Assembly: GCA_016195615.1 (NCBI GenBank)
Contig: JACPZF010000060.1
Span: forward strand, 1 to 11,702
DNA length: 11,702 bases
Direction: 5' to 3'
Source: Candidatus Gottesmanbacteria bacterium
GTDB lineage: Bacteria > Patescibacteriota > Microgenomatia > JACPZF01
Shown here: positions 4,614-11,631 of the stretch, one piece after another
Layout: every line of letters starts with the position of its first letter
Numbering within the stretch: the first letter of the stretch is position 1
The notes under the pieces: model-generated
What the model saw: the letters and a program-made list of their open reading frames with translations, nothing else
Database searches by the model: none
Told to the model about the DNA's origin: nothing
Made by a program: the position numbers and the translations under genes

Positions 4614-5060
4614 ATGACGAGATTTTTAGTTTTATTAATATTGTCTTTTGCCGCTATTTCTTTATATTTTATAAAACTGCAAAGAACTTCTAAGCTATTA
4701 TCTTCTACAATTAAAATAAACGAGCAAGAAATAAAAGTAAAACTGGCTCGTACCTCACGTGAAATTGAAAAAGGACTAGGGGGTCAAGATCAACTTACGG
4801 AAAAAGAAGGAATGCTTTTTATAATGCCAGGATACGACCGTTACTCGTTTTGGATGAAAGGAATGAAATTTCCACTTGATATAATTTGGATTGAGAAAGA
4901 CACTGTCGTGGATATAACTAAAAATATTCCCCTAGAAAACAATGGGAATTTAACCATTTATCAGCCGAAGACGCCGGCCAATTTGGTCTTAGAAGTAAAC
5001 GCGGGATTTAGCGACAAATTCGGTATTAAGGTTGGCGATAAATTGTTTTACTCATTATGA
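4614..5060 (+). CDS. Membrane-anchored DUF192 domain protein
   Basis: The protein (148 aa) has an N-terminal hydrophobic segment (residues 4-20) followed by a basic stretch, an uncleaved anchor or signal peptide, and then a complete DUF192 domain: E-I-E-K-G-L-G-G (50-57), K-E-G-M-L-F-I-M (64-71), Y-S-F-W-M-K-G-M-K-F-P-L-D-I-I-W-I (77-93) and the end L-E-V-N-A-G-F-S-D-K-F-G-I-K-V-G-D (126-142). DUF192 proteins are small barrels of unknown biochemical role, mostly on the outer face of the membrane. ATG 4614 is preferred to GTG 4608, which would put only two extra residues before it. It begins 15 bases after the GH-like gene and overlaps the next gene by ATGA. Confidence 0.9.
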   Translation: MTRFLVLLILSFAAISLYFIKLQRTSKLLSSTIKINEQEIKVKLARTSREIEKGLGGQDQLTEKEGMLFIMPGYDRYSFWMKGMKFPLDIIWIEKDTVVDITKNIPLENNGNLTIYQPKTPANLVLEVNAGFSDKFGIKVGDKLFYSL

Positions 5061-5791
5061 TCGAACTTGTTAGTTTTATCGTATTAATCTTTTTATTATC
5101 CTACTTTCGTACCCAGATTGCTTTTCTAATTCAAGGCATTAGCCTTTTAGTTTTTGAGAGAGCCAAGCCGGGCGTTATTTTTTATAGTATTTTATTTCTC
5201 CCTGGTATCTTAATTCATGAATTATCGCATCTGTTGACAGCCGAACTTTTGGGAATTCGCACCGGCAGAATAAATATTTTTCCGACGGAAATCAAAGCCG
5301 GAAATACCGAAGGTACCTTTGGTGTCAAAATGGGTTTTGTGGAATCCGAGGAAACCGACCCTTTTCGCGAAACGCTAATCGGCAGTGCCCCTTTTTTGGT
5401 GGGATTATTTTTAATAACGGTTATTGTATTTATGCGATTTTCGGCACTTGATTCTATTTTCTCTAGCGAAAAAATACTAAACCTGACATCTATTTTACTT
5501 CTCTATCTTATTTTTTCCGTTGGCAACACCATGTTTGTCAGCGAGGAAGATAAGCGCGGCTGGTGGTTTATTCCCATGATTTTAGTTATCGTTCTCGCTT
5601 TTATTTATGGATTTAGAATTCGCTTAAACTTAGAAGGCGTACTAAGCGCTGGCGTTAAAAATTTACAATTTGTTAATCGCGCGCTTTTCCTTTGTTTGGG
5701 GCTTGATGTCTTTTTTCTCGTTGGTCTCTTTTTAATTAGAAAAGCAATTGAAAGTTTAACGGGTAAGCGTCTTCTAACCAAAACGGGCTAA
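5057..5791 (+). CDS. Polytopic membrane protein with HExxH, M50-protease-like
   Basis: The protein (244 aa) has about six hydrophobic segments (about residues 3-30, 39-62, 109-127, 142-157, 169-186 and 207-227). The second contains H-E-L-S-H (54-58), the zinc-binding and catalytic pattern of metalloproteases, inside a membrane helix as in the site-2-protease family M50. D-P-F-R-E-T-L-I-G-S-A-P-F (101-113) resembles the region after the first helix pair in M50 proteins. The classical NPDG third-ligand motif is not seen; N157 and the S-E-E-D run at 162-165 are candidates. Its start overlaps the DUF192 stop by four bases, so the two are translationally coupled. It could cleave membrane or exported proteins, but it may also be a non-peptidase relative. 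Confidence 0.7.
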   Translation: MIELVSFIVLIFLLSYFRTQIAFLIQGISLLVFERAKPGVIFYSILFLPGILIHELSHLLTAELLGIRTGRINIFPTEIKAGNTEGTFGVKMGFVESEETDPFRETLIGSAPFLVGLFLITVIVFMRFSALDSIFSSEKILNLTSILLLYLIFSVGNTMFVSEEDKRGWWFIPMILVIVLAFIYGFRIRLNLEGVLSAGVKNLQFVNRALFLCLGLDVFFLVGLFLIRKAIESLTGKRLLTKTG

Positions 5792-5810
5792 CATTGCTGT
5801 TAGCCGTTTT
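5780..5810. terminator. Bidirectional intrinsic terminator between convergent genes
   Basis: AAAACGGGCTAAC (5780-5792) pairs with GTTAGCCGTTTT (5799-5810), with one bulged G and a 6-base loop. The stem is flanked by A's on the left and T's on the right, so it can act on both strands. It includes the stop codon of the metalloprotease-like gene and lies 22 bases beyond the stop of the minus-strand cupredoxin gene. Confidence 0.85.
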
Positions 5811-5831
5811 ATTCTTCGAAACGATAAGAAA

Positions 5832-6263
5832 TTATTTTTCCGTTACCTCGACGCTCCCCATCATGGAAGGGTTTAGGTGATCGTGATACTTCCAAATCCC
5901 CACTTTCTCAAAAGTAAAAGAATACGATTCTCCTGGCTTAATACCCATGAGGGCATCAAATCCGGGCAATAATTGATGAGTCGGATGAATTGCTGAAGCC
6001 GGCCAGTGGTCAACCGTGTCCACATTGACAAACTTAACCGAAGTACCTAATTTAACCGTTACTTTACTTGGAACAAAACCACTCGCCGTCATCTTAACAA
6101 TTACTTCTGTTTTTTTCTCCATGCTTTCGGTCGCTGCGGGTGTATTTGTTGCTGTGACTTCCGTAGCGGTTTGGGTGTTTAAACTTTGAGTTTTATTATG
6201 ATAGCAGCCGCTAAGAACCAGCGCACCGCCAAGTAGCGACAGACCGAGAATTACTTTTTTCAT
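5832..6263 (-). CDS. Cupredoxin-like lipoprotein with His-rich, Cys-less site
   Basis: The protein (143 aa) begins with a lipoprotein signal: K2, K3, a hydrophobic run and the lipobox L-S-G-C with C20 as the lipidated residue. A Thr/Ala/Glu-rich linker (about 25-50) leads to a single cupredoxin domain (about 53-142). The sequence F-V-N-V-D-T-V-D-H-W-P (78-88) is the usual first copper-ligand region (H86). In the second region blue copper proteins have Y-x-C-x-x-H-x-x-M; here it is W-K-Y-H-D-H-L-N-P-S-M-M-G (124-136), so Cys and the second His are replaced while H127, H129 and M134/M135 are present. H93 and H96 add further ligands. It is therefore unlikely to be a blue copper protein and may hold a different metal site. 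It acts on the outer face of the membrane. Confidence 0.85.
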   Translation of the reverse strand: MKKVILGLSLLGGALVLSGCYHNKTQSLNTQTATEVTATNTPAATESMEKKTEVIVKMTASGFVPSKVTVKLGTSVKFVNVDTVDHWPASAIHPTHQLLPGFDALMGIKPGESYSFTFEKVGIWKYHDHLNPSMMGSVEVTEK

Positions 6264-6269
6264 AAATAA

Positions 6270-6315
6270 TTCCTCCTTTAGGATAATAATACTTACTAAC
6301 TAAATAACTTGTCAA
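6270..6315 (-). promoter_or_regulatory. Sigma-70 promoter and Shine-Dalgarno of the cupredoxin gene
   Basis: On the minus strand TTGACA (6315-6310), a perfect -35, is followed after 18 bases by TATTAT (6291-6286), a 5/6 match to the -10. AAAGGAGGAA (6279-6270) is a strong ribosome-binding site seven bases before ATG 6263. This is the best promoter in the window. Confidence 0.7.
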
Positions 6316-6326
6316 TGATTAAAAGG

Positions 6327-6376
6327 GTATGCCCCACTTACGCTGATTTGTAAAATCAGCTTAGTGGGGTATATAC
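6327..6376. repeat. Strong long hairpin in the divergent region before glmS
   Basis: GTAT (6327-6330), CCCCACT (6332-6338) and GCTGATTT (6342-6349) pair with AAATCAGC (6353-6360), AGTGGGG (6363-6369) and ATAC (6373-6376), with a 3-base loop and small internal loops. A third copy of AATCAGC follows at 6383-6389, then T's and a small GCCC/GGGC hairpin (6396-6407). It lies upstream of both divergent promoters, so it is not an ordinary terminator of either gene. It may be an operator or a small mobile inverted repeat. Confidence 0.6.
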
Positions 6377-6440
6377 TCATCTAATCAGCTTTTTCGCCCT
6401 ATCGGGCTGTAAATCTGAGTAAGATGTGTATAAATTATTG

Positions 6441-6446
6441 TATAAT
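6441..6446 (+). promoter_or_regulatory. TATAAT box of glmS
   Basis: A perfect -10 hexamer sits 15 bases before ATG 6462. There is no Shine-Dalgarno in between, and a start near 6453 would leave a leader of about nine bases. No convincing -35 is visible. Confidence 0.45.
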
Positions 6447-6461
6447 AATTGTCTAACTTTT

Positions 6462-8219
6462 ATGTGCGGAATTTTTGGCTATGTAGGTAAACTTGATAAG
6501 GCTGGGGAAATTGTACTCTCGGGATTAAAAAAGCTGGAATACCGAGGGTATGATAGTTGGGGTGTTGCGGTAAAATCAGAAACACAAAACTCTATCCTTG
6601 TTAAAAAGAAAACTGGAAAGATAAATCATGCTACGGTAGAAGATTTACCCAAATCTACTCTTGCCTTAGGACATACCAGATGGGCTACCCACGGCGCGGT
6701 GATCAATGAAAATGCGCATCCGCACACCGACTGCACCAAAAGATTTGCCATCGTCCATAACGGCATTATTGAAAATTATCAGGAAATTAAAAAAAATCTG
6801 GCCCAGAAACATCACTTTCGCTCCGAAACCGACACCGAGATTTTACTCCATTTAATAGAAGAATTAGCAATAAAACTGCCAGGCAGTGAGGCAGTAAGGA
6901 AAGCCTTTACTAGGGCTCGCGGTTTGAATGCCATTGTCGTCTTAGATGCCTTGGAAAATAAGATTTATACGGCCAAAACAGGCTCGCCGATTGTTTTGAC
7001 AGTTAAGGGTCAAAACAGCTATTTAGCTTCAGATAGCGCTTCACTACTGGCTTTTAGCAACGAGCTTTTATTTCTAAACGACGGTGAAATGGCAATTCTC
7101 TCCTCCGGCAAAATTACTCTCCAAAATATCGCTGACGGAAAAACTCTATTGCCCCATTTTCAAAAAGTTGATTGGAAATTTGAAGAAAGTGAAATGGGAA
7201 AGTATCCGCATTTTATGATTAAAGAAATTGAGGAACAACCGAAAATTCTTCTTAATATTAGCGCTAATCTGGCAGAATCAGCAGAGAAAATTGCGGCTTT
7301 TATTAAGAATAAAAATGTTTATTTTTCCGGCTGCGGCACAGCCTATTTTGCCGCCTTGGCGGGAAGTTATTATTTAATGTCTCTGGCTAAGAAAAGAAGC
7401 CTGGCGGTTTATGCCAATGAGCCGATACTTGTTAAAAACTTAACCGACGATGATGTTCTGCTCGCACTTTCGCAAAGCGGCGAAACGATTGATCTGATAG
7501 AGACGGTAAAAATGGTCCAGGCTGAGGGCGCTAAAGTAGTGGGCGTGGTCAATGTTTTAGGATCGACCCTTTTTCGCATGGCCAACGAGAAGGTTTTGCT
7601 TGGTGCCGGGCCAGAAATTTGCGTGCTGGCGACGAAAAGCTTTACTGCCAAACTAGGCTTTTTAACACTTCTTAGCTATGCGCTTTCTGGCAATTTGAAA
7701 GTAGGCCAAAGACTTTTAGCTCAAGCGGCTGAAGCACTTGATACTATTTTTTCCCAAAAACAAAAAATTAAGGCTTTAGCCAAAAAGCTCGTTAAAAAAC
7801 AGCATATCTTCGTTATCGGCCGGGGATTATCCTATCCAATGGCCCTAGAGTCGGCGTTAAAAATAAAAGAAGTAACCTATCTTCACGCCGAAGGTTTTGC
7901 CGCTGGTGAACTTAAACACGGCGTCATCGCCTTAATCGAGAAAGGCACGCCTTGTGTGGTACTTGCCTTAAACGATGAAAACTATGAATCAACTATTGCC
8001 AGCGCCATGGAGCTAAAAGCCAGAGGCGGGTATATTGTTGGTATATCACCAAAAAATAACGAGATATTTGATGACTATTTACCAACTTCCGATGTTGGCG
8101 TGGCCACCAATATTTTACAGATTGCCTGGGCCCAATTGCTAAGTTACTATATGGCGCTCGAATTAAAACTAGACCCGGATAAACCAAGAAATCTGGCAAA
8201 AAGTGTGACGGTAAAATAA
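6462..8219 (+). CDS. glmS: Glutamine--fructose-6-phosphate aminotransferase (isomerizing)
   Basis: GlmS converts fructose-6-P and glutamine to glucosamine-6-P and glutamate, the entry step to UDP-GlcNAc and cell-wall sugars, in the cytosol. The 585 residues (E. coli has 609) show the N-terminal class-II glutaminase with C2 exposed after Met removal (MCGIFGY), L-E-Y-R-G-Y-D-S, G-H-T-R-W-A-T-H-G (70-78) and H-N-G-I-I-E-N (99-105). Two SIS domains follow: one with C-G-T-A (291-294) and S-Q-S-G-E-T (337-342), and one with H-A-E-G-F-A-A-G-E-L-K-H-G. The C-terminus PRNLAKSVTVK closes the active site. Ala294 replaces the usual Ser of CGTS, an oddity. ATG 6462 is the start because Cys must be residue 2; the upstream GTG at 6426 would bury it. 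The next gene begins 12 bases downstream. Confidence 0.97.
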   Translation: MCGIFGYVGKLDKAGEIVLSGLKKLEYRGYDSWGVAVKSETQNSILVKKKTGKINHATVEDLPKSTLALGHTRWATHGAVINENAHPHTDCTKRFAIVHNGIIENYQEIKKNLAQKHHFRSETDTEILLHLIEELAIKLPGSEAVRKAFTRARGLNAIVVLDALENKIYTAKTGSPIVLTVKGQNSYLASDSASLLAFSNELLFLNDGEMAILSSGKITLQNIADGKTLLPHFQKVDWKFEESEMGKYPHFMIKEIEEQPKILLNISANLAESAEKIAAFIKNKNVYFSGCGTAYFAALAGSYYLMSLAKKRSLAVYANEPILVKNLTDDDVLLALSQSGETIDLIETVKMVQAEGAKVVGVVNVLGSTLFRMANEKVLLGAGPEICVLATKSFTAKLGFLTLLSYALSGNLKVGQRLLAQAAEALDTIFSQKQKIKALAKKLVKKQHIFVIGRGLSYPMALESALKIKEVTYLHAEGFAAGELKHGVIALIEKGTPCVVLALNDENYESTIASAMELKARGGYIVGISPKNNEIFDDYLPTSDVGVATNILQIAWAQLLSYYMALELKLDPDKPRNLAKSVTVK

Positions 8220-8231
8220 CTTTTTGAAATT

Positions 8232-9596
8232 ATGACCGAAGAAGAGATTAAGAAATTTTATGCTCTTTGTGATGCTTCGGATATCAGGAAATTTACAAAG
8301 GAAGAGCTAGAGTCGGGTTTTACCAGATTAAAAAAAGAAATTTTGATTGGATTAAGAAGAAAAAATGAAGGGGATTTCAGCGACGGAGGGTTAAAGTGCC
8401 TCAATACTTCAATAAAACCAATAGTGAGTAAAGACTTTGAAAAAATTCCATCAGGTACAAAAGTTGCCTACGGCAGCTATGCCGGTACGAACTGGATAAC
8501 CGGATTGGCCACGAAAATAGGCGATAAAATAGTTGAACACCCTTTGACAACAAAAAGTTTTAGTGACAAATCAGCTCGCGTTCTATCTTCGCCGCAGGAG
8601 TTCGGAAAGCTAATTGGTGATTTGGTTATTAATGCTTTAAAAAAAGTAAACAATACTGATGATATAGAATGCTTCGCTATTTCCTTCGGAAGCGAGTTTT
8701 TTCCATTACAAACCAAATATGGAAGAGACGCTATTTTTATAAATGATTATTTAGCCAAAAATTGGTCTATTAAAAAGGGAAAGGGAATGAAAGCGGGAGA
8801 ATGTATACTAAATTATTTAAAATTCCACGGCTTACCACACATGAAAAAAATATATTTTGCCAACGACACGACCGCAGTAGCATTAGATATATCGTCTAAA
8901 TTCGAGAGCGATTCTCATAAAAAATACTCCTCTCTGCCATGTGGTTTTGTTATGGGTACTGGCGATAACGGAGGTGCAGTTTTTCGAGGATTTAAAGATA
9001 ATAATATTATCAATTTAGAGTGTGGTCAATCATTGAGTTTAGGTGCTGACAAAATACTTGAGCGAATGATACAAGAAGATTTAACCCCAACGAAGGGATG
9101 TTTGCTTGAATATTATATGGGAGGTGATTATCTTTTATCCCGACTTACGACTTCATTGTTTCTGCTAAAAGAAGCTAATTTTGATACTAAAAATTACGGT
9201 TTAAGATTAAAAAAATATGCTTCAGACGCCAAAATTACCAGCCGTTTAGCGGCAGCTGATATATCAGCACAAGAACTTTCAGAGCTTATCAAGACTAAAG
9301 TTAACTTAGACGATATTTTTGTTCTTAATGAGGTAGCTAAAAGAATACTAAACAAGGGGGGACAAGCTGCTGGCGTAATGATAGCGGGGGTTTGCGATAT
9401 TGCTGGATGGGGAGCTGGAGTATATGGCGCAATCCCGGTTGAAGGAACGGTGTTTTTACAGGCATTCGGTTTTCGTGACAGAATCAGAAAAACTCTTAAA
9501 ATTTTAATTCCGCAACACCGATTAATTTTTATTCCCGGGTCAGGCACCAGAGGTATTGCCACAGAAGCCATGATTAGGCAACAGGCTGGTTCTTAG
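8232..9596 (+). CDS. Hexokinase-family (eukaryotic-type) sugar kinase
   Basis: The 454-aa protein, about the length of one yeast hexokinase, follows the eukaryotic hexokinase order of motifs: Y-G-S-Y-A-G-T-N-W (80-88, phosphate-1 loop), A-I-S-F-G-S (149-154, FSFP region), N-W-S-I-K-K-G-K-G (177-185, WTKGF region), F-A-N-D-T-T-A (209-215, catalytic Asp D212), V-M-G-T-G-D-N-G-G (240-248, GTGTN), N-L-E-C-G (261-265, NMEWG), Y-Y-M-G-G-D-Y-L (294-301) and, at the end, A-G-V-C-D-I, V-E-G-T and P-G-S-G-T-R-G (435-441). It should phosphorylate a hexose with ATP in the cytosol. The Asp of DLGGTN is replaced by Ser (S82). It starts 12 bases after glmS, without a Shine-Dalgarno, and overlaps the convergent PfkB gene by 23 bases. 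The fold call is strong; the sugar and activity are inferred. Confidence 0.8.
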   Translation: MTEEEIKKFYALCDASDIRKFTKEELESGFTRLKKEILIGLRRKNEGDFSDGGLKCLNTSIKPIVSKDFEKIPSGTKVAYGSYAGTNWITGLATKIGDKIVEHPLTTKSFSDKSARVLSSPQEFGKLIGDLVINALKKVNNTDDIECFAISFGSEFFPLQTKYGRDAIFINDYLAKNWSIKKGKGMKAGECILNYLKFHGLPHMKKIYFANDTTAVALDISSKFESDSHKKYSSLPCGFVMGTGDNGGAVFRGFKDNNIINLECGQSLSLGADKILERMIQEDLTPTKGCLLEYYMGGDYLLSRLTTSLFLLKEANFDTKNYGLRLKKYASDAKITSRLAAADISAQELSELIKTKVNLDDIFVLNEVAKRILNKGGQAAGVMIAGVCDIAGWGAGVYGAIPVEGTVFLQAFGFRDRIRKTLKILIPQHRLIFIPGSGTRGIATEAMIRQQAGS

Positions 9597-10551
9597 CTAA
9601 AAAAGCATCCACTTCCATTTTTGTCGGCATTGCCGGTATGGCGCCCTGCTTCGTACAAGCCAAAGCACCTGCGGCATTGGCCCGTACAAGTATTTTCTCC
9701 CAGGCAAATTTTGACAAGTTGTTAATTTCGCGGTTAGTAAAAGGCAGTAAATCAAACAACATGGAGGCTGAGAATGCGTCCCCGGCACCAGTTACCTCGA
9801 CGACGTTAACTTTAAATCCTGGAACGTTACCCTCCTGGCCATTTTTGGTTAAGTAATAACACCCGCTTTGAGCCAGCGTTACGACAATAATTAACGCGTT
9901 GCTAGATTTCAATATTTTTCGCGCGCCCCTTCTTATATTGGTGTCGCCGCTGATAAATGGCAAGTCCTCATTGGAAGTCTTAATGATATCGGCGTATTTA
10001 AAACCTTGATAAATTCTGTTTAAGGCAAGTTTGGGGTTTGGCCAAATAGCCGGTCGATAGTTAGGGTCAAAAGAGATCAGTCCTTTATTCTTTTTTGTCA
10101 GCTTAATGGCCTTAAGCGTTGCCAAAAAAGGATTTCTTTCAATCATACTGATGGAACCGTGGTGGAAGAAGCGAATTTTGGCAAAATACTCTTCTTTAAT
10201 ATCTAAGGGACCAAGCATTTGATCCGCGCCAGGGTTTCGATAAAAGAAAATGTCTTTTTTGCCATCAGGGCGGGGAAAAATATAGGCTTGGGTGGTACGA
10301 ATATCATTTATTTCCTTGACACCAGAAACATCAACCCCATATTTTTCAAGATGAGAAATTAATCTGTGTCCAAAACTGTCATTTCCCACGCATCCGATAA
10401 AGCCGCACGGAGTTCCTAAGCGTGCTAACCCTACAGCCACATTCGCTGGCGCGCCTCCAGGAAGAGCTAAAAACTTCTCAGCCAAAATCTCCGGCTCTTC
10501 GCCAGTTTTAATCATGTCGATTAAAAATTCTCCGAGAGTGATAATTTTCAT
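9574..10551 (-). CDS. PfkB-family carbohydrate kinase, probably fructokinase
   Basis: The 325-aa protein is a complete ribokinase/PfkB-family kinase. L-P-G-G-A-P-A-N-V-A-V-G-L-A-R-L-G (30-46) is the N-terminal signature that binds the sugar. G-N-D-S-F-G (56-61) is the usual next block, and V-T-G-A-G-D-A-F (253-260) is the ATP/anion-hole signature with the catalytic base D258. S-F-D-P-N-Y-R-P-A-I-W (160-170) is typical of bacterial fructokinases, so fructose to fructose-6-P is the best guess; fructose-6-P is the substrate of the neighbouring GlmS. The start at 10551 lies 19 bases after the HAD gene on the same strand, suggesting co-transcription. The 3' end overlaps the hexokinase gene, and no terminator is seen. 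Other sugars such as 2-keto-3-deoxygluconate are possible. Confidence 0.88.
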   Translation of the reverse strand: MKIITLGEFLIDMIKTGEEPEILAEKFLALPGGAPANVAVGLARLGTPCGFIGCVGNDSFGHRLISHLEKYGVDVSGVKEINDIRTTQAYIFPRPDGKKDIFFYRNPGADQMLGPLDIKEEYFAKIRFFHHGSISMIERNPFLATLKAIKLTKKNKGLISFDPNYRPAIWPNPKLALNRIYQGFKYADIIKTSNEDLPFISGDTNIRRGARKILKSSNALIIVVTLAQSGCYYLTKNGQEGNVPGFKVNVVEVTGAGDAFSASMLFDLLPFTNREINNLSKFAWEKILVRANAAGALACTKQGAIPAMPTKMEVDAFLAKNQPVA

Positions 10552-10570
10552 ACTGTTTATAATTATTGAA

Positions 10571-11596
10571 TTAAGAAAATTGAATATTTTGACTAGTTAA
10601 AACTGAGCAAGACTGAATGATTTTCTCATAAGCACGTCTTATATCGTTGAAATTTGTGTATGGTATTCTTTCGATATAATCTTTATAGCGTGACGGAATA
10701 TCCTTCCTATCAAGGTCTCGTTCAAGAACGCTTGCTTTAAGTACAAATATACCAGCTAAAGTATCATATCCATATGGTCCGAGCGAAGACGCGTCTATTA
10801 GACTATCTCCTGCCATCATGACTGGTCTACCGCCTCTCATGGCTGCATTAGCAACATAATACCCTTTCCACATCGATGTTATATTGTCGCTCTCAATTGC
10901 GTGTATTAACATGCCTCCTGGGAGTTGATGTTTTTTCCTTTGTCTTGTAAACATTTTAATGACAATAGGATTGAATTGCCTAGATATTATATCAACGAAA
11001 ATTCCATGGGCATACATAAATTCTAGTGTACTCAATGAGCCAGGCCTTAATTTAGCGTACATGGCAGCTTTTTCGAATAAGTGTGGTTTCTTCTTCAGTG
11101 AATCCTGCATGTATTTTACGTACATAAGGGCAAACCAGCGAGGATCAGAACATTTTTTAAGAGAGTCTTCAAATTTTGTCCCATTTGGTATATGCGCGAG
11201 CATTTGTTCGTTAAAACCTCTTGTAAACGTCCCATCGAAATCTGAACAAAAATCCGGAGTTTGTCCTCTACATCTAATTGCGATTCTATCATAAGGGTCA
11301 CCGGTCCTGGCTAACATATCCCTTTGCTTTGCACTTAAGCCAAAACCGCCTTCACTATATGAACGGTTGGAAAAACTCGCGAATTTACTAAAAAATTTCT
11401 TTCTGGTCTCTATTAGTAAAAGATTAGTTTCAACCACTTCATGTTCATTAATACCGTTAGATAAGCAAACAGAATCCTGAGGATCTATTAGAAACATGCC
11501 TGGATAAAAGCGTGTTCTAGCTCTTGAGTCTAATTTTTGAAATGGTATTTCTGAATCTCGGGCATAAATTTTGTACGGCTTATTTTCACTTTGCAT
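10571..11596 (-). CDS. HAD-superfamily phosphatase with an N-terminal extension
   Basis: The 341-aa protein contains the HAD motifs in order: F-C-S-D-F-D-G-T (116-123) with nucleophile D119 and general acid D121; I-I-S-R-Q (203-207), the motif II Ser; and M-M-A-G-D-S-L-I-D (260-268) with metal-binding D264 and D268. The 60-odd residues between motifs I and II (about 124-185) are helical and form a C1-type cap like that of phosphoserine-phosphatase relatives. The first 115 residues are not part of a normal HAD fold and I do not recognise them; they include S-E-G-G-F-G-L-S-A-K-Q-R. It is probably a cytosolic phosphomonoesterase. Its place directly upstream of a sugar kinase suggests a sugar-phosphate substrate, which is inference. 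No Shine-Dalgarno precedes ATG 11596. A possible transposase end lies 36 bases upstream. Confidence 0.8.
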   Translation of the reverse strand: MQSENKPYKIYARDSEIPFQKLDSRARTRFYPGMFLIDPQDSVCLSNGINEHEVVETNLLLIETRKKFFSKFASFSNRSYSEGGFGLSAKQRDMLARTGDPYDRIAIRCRGQTPDFCSDFDGTFTRGFNEQMLAHIPNGTKFEDSLKKCSDPRWFALMYVKYMQDSLKKKPHLFEKAAMYAKLRPGSLSTLEFMYAHGIFVDIISRQFNPIVIKMFTRQRKKHQLPGGMLIHAIESDNITSMWKGYYVANAAMRGGRPVMMAGDSLIDASSLGPYGYDTLAGIFVLKASVLERDLDRKDIPSRYKDYIERIPYTNFNDIRRAYEKIIQSCSVLTSQNIQFS

Positions 11597-11631
11597 AAAA
11601 TATTGTTAGGGTCTTGTCTACTTAACTAATA

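Noticed and set aside
6426..6461. Earlier GTG start for glmS
   Set aside because: It would place 12 residues before the catalytic Cys, which must be residue 2, and the TATAAT box lies inside this stretch.
6264..6461. glmS ribozyme/riboswitch
   Set aside because: The gap before glmS has strong hairpins, but I do not see the conserved ribozyme core, and the likely promoter lies downstream of them.
9638..9856. Plus-strand open frame opposite the PfkB gene, and further frames opposite glmS, hexokinase and HAD genes
   Set aside because: They mirror strongly supported coding regions on the other strand and show no motif, ribosome-binding site or hydrophobic pattern of their own.
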